Positions 55,546 through 64,000 of a DNA stretch of 64,000 nt are shown in pieces. Position 1 is the stretch's first letter; every line of letters begins with the position of its first letter. The notes beneath the pieces were generated by a model. That model made no database searches. It was not told where the DNA came from and saw nothing but the letters and a program-made list of their open reading frames with translations. Source of the DNA: Streptomyces ardesiacus (lineage in GTDB: Bacteria > Actinomycetota > Actinomycetes > Streptomycetales > Streptomycetaceae); NCBI RefSeq assembly GCF_003112575.1, contig NZ_BEWC01000007.1, forward strand, positions 248,001 through 312,000, in the 5' to 3' direction. The translations under genes and the position numbers were made by a program.

Positions 55546-56769
55546 TCAGCGCGTCGGGGGGCGGAAGCCGATGGTCGGGACGGCTCGGCGCAGGGGCCAG
55601 GAGCCGGGCAGGTCGTCGGGGACGAGGTCGGCCAGGAAGGCGTAGCGGCGCAGGGCCGCGGGGTCCTGGCGCTCGACGGACTGGACCTTGCGCCACCAGG
55701 TGGCGATCTCGCCCCACCCCGGCGCCGACAGCGAACCGCCGAACTCCTGCACGGACAGCGCCGCGGTGAGGCCGGCGAAGGCCAGGCGGTCGGCGAGCGG
55801 CCAGCCGGCCAGGGTGCCGGTGACGAACCCGGCCACGAAGACGTCCCCGGCGCCGGTCGGGTCCAGGGCCTCCACCTCGATGGCCGGGACCTCGGCGCTC
55901 TCCCCCGTCCGCCGGTCCACCGCGTAGGCGCCGTCCGCACCGAGGGTGACCACCGCGAGCGGCACGTGCTCGGTCAGGGCGTGCGCGGCGGCCCGCGGGC
56001 AGGTGGCGCCGGTGTAGCGCATCGCCTCCTCCGCGTTCGGCAGGAAGGCCTCGCAGTGCGCGAGGTCGGGCAGCCCGGCCAGGTCCCAGGCGCCGGTGTC
56101 GTCCCAGCCGACGTCGGCGAAGACGCGGGTGCCGCGGGCGGCGGCCTGGGCGATCCAGGGGGCGCGCACGCCGGGCGTGAGGGAGGCGACGGCGGCACGG
56201 GCACGGGGCGGGCAGTCGGGGGAGGGCTCCTCGGGCGGCGGCTCGTGGCCGTGGGAGACCATCGTGCGCTCGCCCTCGTACGCCATCGAGACCGTCACCG
56301 GAGAGTGCCAGCCGGGCACGGTGCGGGACGGGGACAGGTCGATGCCCTCGCCCTGGGCGAGGGCGTCCCAGCAGTAGTCGCCGTAGTGGTCGTCGCCGAA
56401 CGCGGCGGCCAGCGAGGTGCGCAGGCCGAGGCGGGCCAGCGCGGTCGCCATGTTCGCCACGCCGCCGGGGCTCGACCCCATCCCCCGTGCCCAGGACTCG
56501 GTGCCGCGCACCGGGGCCGAGTCGAGTCCGGTGAAGACGACGTCGAGGAAGACGGTGCCGGTCAGGTACACGTCCCAGGGCGGATCCTGCGGGGTGCGCA
56601 GGGCGGCGAGGGGGTCGACCTCGGGCCGGCGGTGCGCCGCTCCGCCCTGGGTGTGGCGGTGCGTTCTCTCGTCGGCCGGCAGGACGGGCGTCTCGGGCAC
56701 GTCGGAGACGGCGGACACGTCGGAGACGGTGGCCGCATCGGAGACGGTGGACACGGTGGAGGCTGTCAC
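55546..56769 (-). CDS. PfkB-family carbohydrate kinase
   Basis: A 407-residue sugar kinase of the ribokinase/PfkB type. An N-terminal GSSPGGVANMATALARLG substrate/Gly motif lies at about residue 100. The C-terminal PfkB signature is DPTGAGDVFVAGFVTG with the catalytic Asp. The first 60 residues are a low-complexity tail (STVSDAATVSDVSAVSDV) encoded by an 18-bp tandem repeat and are not part of the fold. The GTG start follows CAGGGAG. The gene sits next to a glucarate-dehydratase-like gene in the same direction, so a sugar or sugar-acid substrate is likely but not identified. Confidence 0.85.
   Translation of the reverse strand: MTASTVSTVSDAATVSDVSAVSDVPETPVLPADERTHRHTQGGAAHRRPEVDPLAALRTPQDPPWDVYLTGTVFLDVVFTGLDSAPVRGTESWARGMGSSPGGVANMATALARLGLRTSLAAAFGDDHYGDYCWDALAQGEGIDLSPSRTVPGWHSPVTVSMAYEGERTMVSHGHEPPPEEPSPDCPPRARAAVASLTPGVRAPWIAQAAARGTRVFADVGWDDTGAWDLAGLPDLAHCEAFLPNAEEAMRYTGATCPRAAAHALTEHVPLAVVTLGADGAYAVDRRTGESAEVPAIEVEALDPTGAGDVFVAGFVTGTLAGWPLADRLAFAGLTAALSVQEFGGSLSAPGWGEIATWWRKVQSVERQDPAALRRYAFLADLVPDDLPGSWPLRRAVPTIGFRPPTR
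56702..56755. repeat. three 18-bp tandem repeats at the kinase 5' end
   Basis: Copies at 56702-56719, 56720-56737 and 56738-56755 share TCGGAGACGG and differ at a few sites. They encode the SDV-rich N-terminal tail of the kinase. The copy number may vary between strains. Confidence 0.8.
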
Positions 56770-56850
56770 GGTGCGCTCCCTGGCATGGTGCGGATCAGGC
56801 CAGTGTGCACCACACCGTCGGCAACCGGACGCAGGCGACGGAACCGCCGG

Positions 56851-58146
56851 TCACCAACGCGGCACGGACGGGGTGACCCACCCGGGGTCGGCGACCCGCA
56901 TCGCGGCGGCGTCGTCGCGGTCCCGCAGGGTGCCGTCGTCGTCGAGCCAGCGCCGGTGCAGGAACTCCAGCCGGTCGCGGTCGAGTTCCACGCCGAGGCC
57001 GGGGGCGTCGGAGACGGTGACCCGGCCGCCGTCGAAGGCGACGCGTTCGGTCAGCACGTCCTCGGACTGCCACGGGTAGTGGGAGTCGCAGGCGTGGTGG
57101 AGGTTCGGCACGGTCGCCGCCACGTGGGTCATGGCGGCGAGGCTGATGCCGAGGTGGGTGTTGGAGTGCATGGAGACGCCGACGCCGAAGGTGCGGCAGA
57201 CGGCCGCGAGGTGTCGGGTGTTGCGCAGCCCGCCCCAGTAGTGGTGGTCGGAGAGCACGACCTGGACGGCGCCCTTGGCGAACGCCTCCGGTATCTCGGC
57301 GAACGTCGTCACGCACATGTTGGTCGCCAGCGGCACCCCGGTCCGCGCGGCGACCTCGGCCATGGCCGGGGTGCCGAGCGCGGGGTCCTCCAGGTACTCC
57401 AGGACGTCCCCGAGTTCCTCGGCGACCCTCAGTGAGGTCTCCACGGACCAGGCACCGTTGGGGTCCAGGCGCAGCGGGCGGCCGGGGAAGGCCGCGGCGA
57501 GGGCCCGGACGGCGGCGATCTCCTCGTCGGGCGGGAAGACGCCGCCCTTGAGCTTGAAGGAGGTGAAGCCGTACCGCTCGGTGAAGGCACGGGCCTGCTC
57601 GACCACGCCGGCCGGGTCGAGGGCGGCGCCCCAGTCGTCCTTCTCGCACGCCACGCCCTCGGGGTGGCCGGCCCACTTGTAGAAGAGGTAGGCGCTGTAC
57701 TCCACGGCGTCCCGGACCTTGCCGCCGAGCAGCGCGTGCACGGGCAGGCCGAGCGCCTTGCCGAGGGCGTCGAGGCAGGCGACCTCGAGGCCGGACAGCA
57801 CGGACAGGCGCAGCTTGTCGGCCGTTTGGGAACCGCGCAGCCCGCCGACGTCGACCTGCCCGGAGACCCGGGAGGAGTCGACGGCGACCTCGTCGGCGAG
57901 GGCGAACAGGGCGTTCACGTCCGTGACCTGACGGCCCACCAGCAGCTCGGCGAGGGGGCGGGCCAGTTCCAGGTACTTGGTGTCGCCGTAGGTCTCGCCG
58001 ACCCCCCGGGCCCCGCCGGCCGTCTCGACCTCGACGATCAGGCGGGGAGTGTACGGCTGGTGCACCCCTTGCGTGTTCAGCAGCGGCGGGTCCGCGACCA
58101 GGACCGGCGTGAGGCGGACGGCCGTGACGGTGAGATCGGTGGGCAC
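56851..58146 (-). CDS. glucarate dehydratase-like enolase-superfamily enzyme
   Basis: A 431-residue mandelate-racemase/muconate-cycloisomerase-type dehydratase. The KxK base motif is FKLKGG near residue 195. Metal ligands follow in RLDPNGAWS, EYLEDP and TNMCVTT, and the His base is in SMHSNTHLG, as in GudD. It should dehydrate D-glucarate or a related aldarate to a keto-deoxy acid. The GTG start lies behind AAAGGTGT. It is divergent from an MFS transporter, the usual uptake partner, and shares a 324-bp control region with a CRP-type palindrome. The PfkB gene downstream may belong to the same pathway. Confidence 0.85.
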   Translation of the reverse strand: MPTDLTVTAVRLTPVLVADPPLLNTQGVHQPYTPRLIVEVETAGGARGVGETYGDTKYLELARPLAELLVGRQVTDVNALFALADEVAVDSSRVSGQVDVGGLRGSQTADKLRLSVLSGLEVACLDALGKALGLPVHALLGGKVRDAVEYSAYLFYKWAGHPEGVACEKDDWGAALDPAGVVEQARAFTERYGFTSFKLKGGVFPPDEEIAAVRALAAAFPGRPLRLDPNGAWSVETSLRVAEELGDVLEYLEDPALGTPAMAEVAARTGVPLATNMCVTTFAEIPEAFAKGAVQVVLSDHHYWGGLRNTRHLAAVCRTFGVGVSMHSNTHLGISLAAMTHVAATVPNLHHACDSHYPWQSEDVLTERVAFDGGRVTVSDAPGLGVELDRDRLEFLHRRWLDDDGTLRDRDDAAAMRVADPGWVTPSVPRW

Positions 58147-58320
58147 GGGACACCTTTCCTTCGTCCATGTATGGGAATGGAGGCTAGGTAAGTGAACCGA
58201 TGACGTCAATGGGCCCACGGCGCACACAGGGCGCACGCGAGGAGATCGACCAGTCCGCCCCGGCGCGAAACGGGGCGCTTTCAGCAAGGGCGGCGAGCAC
58301 TGCTACCCAGCTTCGAAACA

Positions 58321-58366
58321 GACAAACAACAATGTGATCCAGATCACACCGGCCCGCCTGTTTGTC
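58321..58366. promoter_or_regulatory. CRP-type palindrome nested in a longer inverted repeat
   Basis: TGTGATC-CA-GATCACA (58333-58348) is a perfect 7-2-7 palindrome containing the CRP consensus TGTGA-n6-TCACA. Outside it, GACAAACA (58321-58328) is mirrored exactly by TGTTTGTC (58359-58366). Both sit in the 324-bp gap (58147-58470) between the divergent dehydratase and transporter genes, which shows no other coding sequence. Confidence 0.65.
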
Positions 58367-58470
58367 GCCTCCCCACGCTTGATACAAATTGCCCCGCGCG
58401 CCCCTCTCGATCGACGGTCGTCGCCCCCTCTTTCTTCCCACCGTCCCTTTCGCATGCCCTGGGAACGCCC

Positions 58471-59826
58471 GTGTTCGCCCCCCGCACCACTCCCTGGCCC
58501 CTCGTCGCCCTTTTCACGGCCGGCTACCTGCCTCCGTACCTGCTGCCCACCACCGTGGGCAGACTCGACACCAGCCTTCCGCTGTCCACCACGCAGGCGG
58601 GCGCCGTCGGCAGCGCGCTGCTGCTGAGTTCGGCGACCGCGGGCTTCCTGCTGGCCTCCCGGGTGCGGAGCCTCGGCCCCCGGACACTGGCCCGCTTCGG
58701 GCTCGCGCTGGCCTTCCTCGGCTACGGCACCGCCGCGCTCACCACCGCCGTCCCGGCCGTCGTCGTCGGCGCGGTCGTGGGCGGTTTCGGGTCGGGGACG
58801 GCCATGACCGTCGCCGCCTCCCTGATCGCCGCCGAACGCGACCCCCACCGCGCCTCCACCCTGGGTCTGCTGAGCGTGTCCGCGCTGGCCGGTGCGGTGT
58901 ACCTGACGGTGCCCCACCTCGGCCGGGCGCACGGCCTGCCACTGGCCGCCATCGCCCTGACCGCGCTGGCGGTCTGGCTGCCGGCCGGCCGCCTGCCGGA
59001 CGGCACGGCGGACGCCCCGGCCGCGCACGGCACCGGCGACATCGGCGCCGCCCCGCTCCCCCACCGCCGTTCGGGACTGGTCCTCGCCGTCGCGGTGCTG
59101 TGCTGGTCCCTGGCACAGAACTCCCTGTGGGGCGTCAGCGGCCGGATCGGCCTGACGCAGGCCGGGCTGGGCGACGCCGCCCTCGGCGCCGTCTTCGCCG
59201 TCGCGCTGGGCGCGGGCCTGGTGGGCGTGCTGGCGGCCGGTGCGCTCGGGCCGCGGCTGGGACGGGCGATGCCCGTCGGCGCGGGCACGGCGCTCATCGG
59301 GGTCTGCATCGCGGTGAGCGCGTCCGCGACCACCCCGACGACCTTCGCGACCGGCGAGATCGCCTGGAACACCTTCTACCCGGTCGTCCTGTCGTACCTG
59401 ATCGGCCTCGCCGCCTCGCTCGACGCGCGCGGCCGGTGGGCGGTGCTCGTGGGCTCGGCGTGCTCGCTCGGCTCGGCGGCCGGGCCGCTGACCGGCAGTG
59501 TGCTCTCGGCGCAGGCCGGCTATCCCGTCATGGGCCTGGTGCTCGGCGCCGGACTGCTGCTGCTCGCCGCGCCGATGACCGCCGTCGCCCTGCACACCGG
59601 CGGGCGCCCGCTGCTGCCCGGCGCGATCCGCCGCCGCGGCGGCACCCCGGCGGCGCTGGTCGCCGCGGCCACGGGTACGCCGAGCGGTGCGGTGCCGGAG
59701 GTCGGTGCGGTGGAGCAGCCGGTCGTGGAGATCGACGTGGAGGCCCCGGCCGTGGCCGAGCGGGGGGCCTACGACACGGCGGGACCCCGGCAGGCGGCGG
59801 CCACACCGGGGTCCGGGACGGGCTGA
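58471..59826 (+). CDS. MFS transporter
   Basis: A 451-residue major facilitator with about 12 hydrophobic helices (residues 10-385) and a hydrophilic tail of about 65 residues rich in Ala, Gly, Glu and Val. Loop motifs are weak: SRVRSLGPRTLARFG stands where motif A should be. The GTG start has only a weak GGGAA site. Being divergent from a glucarate-dehydratase-like gene across a shared operator, it could import sugar acids, though its sequence is not of the classic GudP/anion:cation symporter type. It converges on the adenosine deaminase gene with 3 bp between stops. Confidence 0.8.
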   Translation: MFAPRTTPWPLVALFTAGYLPPYLLPTTVGRLDTSLPLSTTQAGAVGSALLLSSATAGFLLASRVRSLGPRTLARFGLALAFLGYGTAALTTAVPAVVVGAVVGGFGSGTAMTVAASLIAAERDPHRASTLGLLSVSALAGAVYLTVPHLGRAHGLPLAAIALTALAVWLPAGRLPDGTADAPAAHGTGDIGAAPLPHRRSGLVLAVAVLCWSLAQNSLWGVSGRIGLTQAGLGDAALGAVFAVALGAGLVGVLAAGALGPRLGRAMPVGAGTALIGVCIAVSASATTPTTFATGEIAWNTFYPVVLSYLIGLAASLDARGRWAVLVGSACSLGSAAGPLTGSVLSAQAGYPVMGLVLGAGLLLLAAPMTAVALHTGGRPLLPGAIRRRGGTPAALVAAATGTPSGAVPEVGAVEQPVVEIDVEAPAVAERGAYDTAGPRQAAATPGSGTG

Positions 59827-59829
59827 GTC

Positions 59830-60828
59830 CTACGCCGCCGGGAACTCGTACGCCTCGACTTCCGCGAGGCAGCGCGCCCGCAGTTCCTCGTCGTCCTCCA
59901 GGAAGGAGGCGAGGAAGGAGTTGCGGGCCAGTTCCCGCAGGCGCTCCTCGCTGAGGCCGAGGGCGGTGCGCACGGCGTCGAAGTTGTCGCCCGCGTAGCC
60001 GCCGAAGTAGGCGGGGTCGTCGGAGTTGACGGTGCACATGAGGCCCGCGTCGAGCATCGCGGGCAGCGGGTGGCCGGCGAGGGTGTCGACCGTGCGCAGC
60101 CGCACGTTGGACAGCGGGCACAGGGTGAGCGGAACGCGGTCGCGCACCAGCCGCTCGACCAGCGCCGGGTCCTCCACCGCACGCAGCCCGTGGTCGATGC
60201 GCTCGACGCCGAGGACGTCGAGGGCCTCGACGACGTACGCGGGCGGGCCCTCCTCGCCCGCGTGGGCGACCCGGCGCAGCCCGAGGGCGGCGGCGGCCTC
60301 GTACACCTCGCGGAACTTCACCGGCGGGTGGCCGACCTCGGCGGAGTCCAGGCCGACGCCGGTGATGCGGTCCAGGTACGGCTTGGCCGCCTCCAGCGTC
60401 GCCATCGCCGACTCGGCGGACTCGTCGCGCAGGAAGCAGAGGATCAGCCGGGTGGAGACGCCGTGGTTCTCGCGGCTGCTGCCGAGCGCCCGCCACAGCC
60501 CCTCCACGACCGTGCCCATCTCCACGCCCCGGGCGAGGTGGGCCTGCGGGTCGAAGAAGATCTCGGCGTGCCGCACGCCCTGCGCGGCGGCGCGGGCGAG
60601 GTAGGCGTGGGCGAGGTCCTCGAAGTCCCGCTCGGTGCGCAGGACGGCCATCAGCTCGTAGTACAGGTTCAGGAAGGACTGGAGGTCCTCGAAGCGGTAC
60701 GCCTCGCGCAGGGCGTCCTCGTCCGCGTACGGGAGCGCGACACCGTTGCGGGCGGCCAGCGCGAAGGCCAGCTCGGGTTCGAGGGTGCCTTCGATGTGGA
60801 GGTGCAGTTCAGCTTTGGGCAGGGGCAT
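59830..60828 (-). CDS. add: adenosine deaminase
   Basis: A 332-residue zinc TIM-barrel deaminase converting adenosine to inosine. Metal and catalytic motifs are present: PKAELHLHIEGT (HxH), VAHAGEEGPP (His and Glu), RIDHGLRAVED and TVNSDDPAYFGG (Asp). The start may be the ATG of MPLPKAE used here or a GTG at 60852, whose GTGA overlaps the stop of the RNase Z gene and would couple the two. The family start favours the ATG. It follows RNase Z in one minus-strand operon. Confidence 0.93.
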   Translation of the reverse strand: MPLPKAELHLHIEGTLEPELAFALAARNGVALPYADEDALREAYRFEDLQSFLNLYYELMAVLRTERDFEDLAHAYLARAAAQGVRHAEIFFDPQAHLARGVEMGTVVEGLWRALGSSRENHGVSTRLILCFLRDESAESAMATLEAAKPYLDRITGVGLDSAEVGHPPVKFREVYEAAAALGLRRVAHAGEEGPPAYVVEALDVLGVERIDHGLRAVEDPALVERLVRDRVPLTLCPLSNVRLRTVDTLAGHPLPAMLDAGLMCTVNSDDPAYFGGYAGDNFDAVRTALGLSEERLRELARNSFLASFLEDDEELRARCLAEVEAYEFPAA

Positions 60829-60848
60829 CAGAGCATCGTACGACCGTT

Positions 60849-61754
60849 TCACCGGCGTTTCGGAACCGGGACGCGGGTGAGGTCGCGGGCCACGGTCAGC
60901 TCCCCCGCGTACCCGGCCGCGCGTGCCTGCCGCTCGAACTCCTCGGGCTCCGGGTAGCGCTGGCTGAAGTGCGTGAGCACCAGGTGCCGCACGCCCGCGT
61001 CCCGGGCCACCCGCGCCGCCTGCCCTGCGGTGAGGTGGCCGTGGTCGGCGGCGAGCGCCTCGTCCTCGTCGAGGAAGGTCGACTCGATGACCAGCAGGTC
61101 GCAGTCCTCGGCGAGCGTGTGCACGCCCGCGCACAGCCGGGTGTCCATGACGAACGCGAACCGCTGGCCGCGACGGACCTCGCTGACCTCGTCGAGTGGG
61201 ACGCCGTTGAGCGAGCCCTCGCGCTGGATGCGGCCGACGTCGGGGCCCTTGATGCCGTGCGCGGCGAGGCGGTCGGGCAGCATGCGGCGGCCGTCGGGCT
61301 CGGTGAGCCGGTAGCCGTACGACTCGACGGGGTGGGAGAGTCTGCGGGCGTCCAGGGTGTAGGCGGGGGTGCGGGCGAGGGGGCCGTCGGTGTCGACCGG
61401 GGCCTCGGTGAGGGCGACGGTCTCGCGGTAGGCCGTGGCGTACCGCAGCCGCTCGAAGAACCGCTGCCCGGAGCGCGGGTAGTGGGCGGTGATCTCGTGG
61501 GGGACCCGGTCGAGGTTGATGCGCTGGATCACGCCGGCGAGGCCGAGGCTGTGGTCGCCGTGGAAGTGCGTGACGCAGATCCGGTTCAGGTCGTGGGCGG
61601 CGACCCCGGCCCGCAGCATCTGGCGTTGGGTGCCCTCGCCGGGGTCGAACAGGATGCCCTCGCCGTCCCAGCGCAGCAGGTAGCCGTTGTGGTTGCGGTG
61701 CCGGGTCGGGACCTGGCTGGCGGTGCCGAGGACGACGAGTTCACGTACGGACAC
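60849..61754 (-). CDS. rnz: ribonuclease Z
   Basis: A 301-residue tRNA 3'-processing endonuclease of the metallo-beta-lactamase fold. The zinc motif is CVTHFHGDHSLGLAG (HxHxDH) near residue 65. The N-terminal VVLGTASQVPTRHRNHNGYLL and the C-terminal VLTHFSQRYPEPEEF are also typical. The length is that of the short bacterial RNase Z. It lies between the HIT gene (15 bp) and the adenosine deaminase gene (overlapping or nearly so). Confidence 0.94.
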   Translation of the reverse strand: MSVRELVVLGTASQVPTRHRNHNGYLLRWDGEGILFDPGEGTQRQMLRAGVAAHDLNRICVTHFHGDHSLGLAGVIQRINLDRVPHEITAHYPRSGQRFFERLRYATAYRETVALTEAPVDTDGPLARTPAYTLDARRLSHPVESYGYRLTEPDGRRMLPDRLAAHGIKGPDVGRIQREGSLNGVPLDEVSEVRRGQRFAFVMDTRLCAGVHTLAEDCDLLVIESTFLDEDEALAADHGHLTAGQAARVARDAGVRHLVLTHFSQRYPEPEEFERQARAAGYAGELTVARDLTRVPVPKRR

Positions 61755-61769
61755 GGGTCCTGGCCCGGG

Positions 61770-62123
61770 CTATCCGGGGGGCCACTGGAGGCCGCGTCCG
61801 CCGAGCACGTGGGCGTGCGCGTGCCAGACGGTCTGTCCGGCGCCGCTGCCGGTGTTGAAGACGATGCGGTAGCTGTCCAGTTGCTCGGCGTCGGCGACGA
61901 CCTGCGTCTCGCGCAGGACGTCCGCGGCGAGCTGCGGGGTTTCGGCGGCGAGGGCGGCGGCGTCCTTGTGGTGGGCCTTGGGGATCACGAGGACGTGGGT
62001 GGGGGCCTGGGGGTTGATGTCCCGGAACGCGACGGTGGTGTCGGTCTCGCGGACGATCGTCGCGGGAATCTGCCCTGCGACGATCTTGCAGAACAGACAG
62101 TCGTCCTGGGGTTCGCCGGCCAC
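61770..62123 (-). CDS. HIT-family nucleotide-binding protein
   Basis: A 117-residue HIT (Hint branch) nucleotide hydrolase acting on purine nucleoside phosphoramidates or similar. DDCLFCKIVAGQIPA opens the fold and the catalytic HxHxH motif is VWHAHAHVLGG. The GTG start at 62123 has GGAG six bases upstream; an in-frame ATG 12 codons earlier does not. It is the first gene before rnz and add. Confidence 0.93.
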   Translation of the reverse strand: MAGEPQDDCLFCKIVAGQIPATIVRETDTTVAFRDINPQAPTHVLVIPKAHHKDAAALAAETPQLAADVLRETQVVADAEQLDSYRIVFNTGSGAGQTVWHAHAHVLGGRGLQWPPG

Positions 62124-62183
62124 TTGGCTCTCCTCACGCAGTGATCTTCTGGAAGGCATCGTATCCGCCGCCGCCCGAGCCGG

Positions 62184-62247
62184 GGGCCGTCGTGCCCCCT
62201 GGGGGGTATCTCCCAGGCCGTCCAGGCACTGGGGGCACGACGGCCCG
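62184..62247 (-). terminator. long hairpin terminator of the tricorn-like protease gene
   Basis: A perfect 16-bp stem (62184-62199 with 62232-62247) encloses a 32-nt loop that itself contains short dyads. It begins 3 bp after the protease stop on the minus strand and separates it from the HIT gene. Confidence 0.8.
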
Positions 62248-62250
62248 CGG

Positions 62251-64000
62251 TCACGGCAGTGTGGGCGGTGTCTTCGCCGGAGTTTCCTCCAGCGCGGCCA
62301 GCGCCAGCGCGATCGCCTCGTCCAACTGGGGATCGCGGCCCGCCGCGTGGTCCTGGGGGCGCTGCGGCACCTCCACGTCCGGATCGACGCCGTGGTTCTC
62401 CACGCCCCAGCCGTACCCCTCCATCCAGAACGCGTACTTCGGCTGCGTGATCAGCGTGCCGTCCACCAGCCGGTAGCGGCTGTCGATGCCGATGACGCCG
62501 CCCCAGGTACGGACACCCACGACCGGACCGATGCCCAGGGCCTTGATCGCCGCGTTGACGATGTCCCCGTCCGAGCCGGAGAACTCGTTGGCGACCGCGA
62601 CGACCGGTCCCCGGGGCGCGTCCTGCGGGTAGCTCGTCGGCCGCATCCCGCGCGGCAGGTCCCAGCCGACGATGCGCCGGGCCAGCTTCTCCACCACGAG
62701 CTGGGAGGTGTGGCCGCCCCGGTTCTCGCGGACGTCGACGACCAGGCCCTCCCTGGCCACCTCGACGCGCAGGTCGCGGTGGATCTGGGCCCAGCCGGGC
62801 GCCTGCATGTCGGGCACGTGGAGGTAGCCGAGCCGCCCGCCGGACTTCTCGTGGACGTAGGCCCGGCGGTCGGCGACCCAGGCGTGGTAGCGCAGCGGCT
62901 CCTCGTCGGCGAGCGGGACGACGACCGCGTGCCGCACCTCTCCCCCGCCGGACGGCGAGACGGTCAGCTCGACCGGCTTGCCCGCCGTACCGACGAGCAG
63001 CGGGCCGGGCCCGGTGACCGGGTCCACGGCCTGGCCCGCGACCGCGACGATCGCGTCGCCGGCGCGCACGGCGACCCCGGGTGCGGCGAGCGGGGAGCGG
63101 GCGTCGGGGTCGGAGGTCTCGGAGGGCAGCACCCGGTCGACGCGCCAGGCGCCGTCCTCGTGGCGGGAGAGGTCGGCGCCGAGCAGGCCCTGGCGGGCGC
63201 CGGAGCCGTGACCGCCGCGCGGGGTGACGTAGGCGTGCGAGGTGCCGAGTTCCCCGTGCACCTCCCACAGGAGGTCGACCAGGTCGTCGTGGGTGGCGAC
63301 GCGGTCGAGGACGGGCCGGTAGCGGTCGAGGACGCCGTCCCAGTCGACGCCGTTCATGTCGGCCCGCCAGAAGTGGTCGCGCATGATGCGGCCGGTCTCG
63401 TCGAACATCTGCCGCCATTCGGCGGCCGGTTCGACGGTCTGCCGGACCCGGCCGAGGTCGACGGCGACGTTGGTGTCGCTGTCCTCGTCGCCGGAGGCCC
63501 GCCGGTCGCTGGGTACGACCTTGAGCCGGCCGTCGGTCCACAGCAGCACCCGCTTGCCGTCGCCGCTGACCTCGAAGTGGTCGGCGTCGCCGCCCAGGTG
63601 CTCGACGCGCTGCTGGACGAGGTCGTACCGCTCCAGCTCGGTGTTGGGGTCGGGGTCCTCGGGGTTGGCGCGGGAGGCGCCGAGGACGCCGGTGAGCGGG
63701 TGGCGCAGCCACAGGACGCCGTCCTTGGCGGCGCGCAGCCGGGAGTAGCGGGCGGCCTCCACCGGGAAGGGCACGATGCGGTCGGCGAGGCCCTCGATGT
63801 CGATCCGGGTGGTGGGGGTGCCCTCGCTGTCGGGGGTCTCCTCACGGTCCGGGGTCTCGAAGGCGCGGCCGTGGCGCTGCGGGCCGAAGGGCGAGGGCGT
63901 GGTCGCGGCGAGGGTGATCAGGTAGGGCCGGGCGCCCTCGACGAAGGCGAGGTCGAAGACGTGCTCGTCGTAGACCGGGTCGAAGGAGCGGGTGGAGAGG
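62251..64000 (-). CDS. tricorn-like S41 protease (5' end beyond window)
   Basis: The C-terminal 583 codons of a large peptidase; the frame stays open to the right edge, so the start and the N-terminal beta-propeller are missing. Visible parts are the end of a propeller (VEHLGGDADHFEVSGDGKRVLL), the helical C1 domain (FDETGRIMRDHFWRADMNG), a PDZ domain (VRAGDAIVAVAGQAV) and the S41 core. That core has VVDVRENRGGHTSQL and VANEFSGSDGDIV carrying the nucleophile Ser. Tricorn degrades oligopeptides downstream of the proteasome, which actinomycetes possess. Cellular location is cytoplasmic by family. Confidence 0.9.
   Translation of the reverse strand, partial: LSTRSFDPVYDEHVFDLAFVEGARPYLITLAATTPSPFGPQRHGRAFETPDREETPDSEGTPTTRIDIEGLADRIVPFPVEAARYSRLRAAKDGVLWLRHPLTGVLGASRANPEDPDPNTELERYDLVQQRVEHLGGDADHFEVSGDGKRVLLWTDGRLKVVPSDRRASGDEDSDTNVAVDLGRVRQTVEPAAEWRQMFDETGRIMRDHFWRADMNGVDWDGVLDRYRPVLDRVATHDDLVDLLWEVHGELGTSHAYVTPRGGHGSGARQGLLGADLSRHEDGAWRVDRVLPSETSDPDARSPLAAPGVAVRAGDAIVAVAGQAVDPVTGPGPLLVGTAGKPVELTVSPSGGGEVRHAVVVPLADEEPLRYHAWVADRRAYVHEKSGGRLGYLHVPDMQAPGWAQIHRDLRVEVAREGLVVDVRENRGGHTSQLVVEKLARRIVGWDLPRGMRPTSYPQDAPRGPVVAVANEFSGSDGDIVNAAIKALGIGPVVGVRTWGGVIGIDSRYRLVDGTLITQPKYAFWMEGYGWGVENHGVDPDVEVPQRPQDHAAGRDPQLDEAIALALAALEETPAKTPPTLP

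Overview
The window is a very GC-rich, gene-dense segment with strong G/C bias at third codon positions, frequent GTG starts, sortase LAXTG-type signals, Tat-like and lipoprotein signals, and DasR-, GlnR- and Zur-like sites. All of this points to the chromosome core of a Streptomyces. From memory, the gene order matches the S. coelicolor region from about SCO2481 to SCO2549. I could not run a search, so that match is recollection and not a measurement. I saw no tRNA, rRNA, insertion sequence, phage gene or CRISPR array.

Layout. 0-9.7 kb: a secreted membrane-anchored protein with a class F-like sortase; a TauE/SafE permease divergent from an assimilatory nitrite reductase operon (FAD oxidoreductase-nirB-nirD) with a GlnR-like box; a short-chain dehydrogenase; an Excalibur protein with an LAETG signal; an acyltransferase. 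9.8-18 kb: pyruvate phosphate dikinase, a structured 0.5 kb noncoding stretch, an LtaS/sulfatase-like membrane protein, a tRNA-dihydrouridine synthase, an MFS exporter and a frameshifted gene remnant. 18-24.5 kb: a 1522-residue CtpI-like P-type ATPase behind a histone-H1-like Lys/Ala-rich protein, then an XRE regulator divergent from an MFS transporter. 26-34 kb: a GH18 chitinase with paired DasR-type sites, glycyl-tRNA synthetase, a znuACB-zur zinc uptake operon under two Zur-like boxes, uppS, recO and two tiny overlapping genes.

34.5-44.9 kb: a secreted S33 aminopeptidase-like hydrolase, a Tat-exported TIM-barrel-like protein, and a tightly packed six-gene minus-strand cluster. That cluster encodes an NNMT-like methyltransferase, a large helical protein, a ParA-like variant P-loop NTPase, two proteins of unknown fold and a membrane-anchored coiled-coil protein. 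It corresponds to the uncharacterised SCO2525-SCO2520 set and is the best candidate here for an undescribed system. A GNAT acetyltransferase is divergent from it.

44.9-64 kb: a TerB-like zinc-ribbon protein, leuA with a Leu-rich leader peptide, a protealysin-type M4 protease with its emfourin-like inhibitor, a GH1 beta-glucosidase, the conserved phoH-ybeY-CorC-YjbR-(degenerate cytidine deaminase)-era run, a PfkB kinase, a glucarate-dehydratase-like enolase divergent from an MFS transporter across a near-perfect CRP-type palindrome, then adenosine deaminase, RNase Z, a HIT protein and a tricorn-like protease cut by the right edge.
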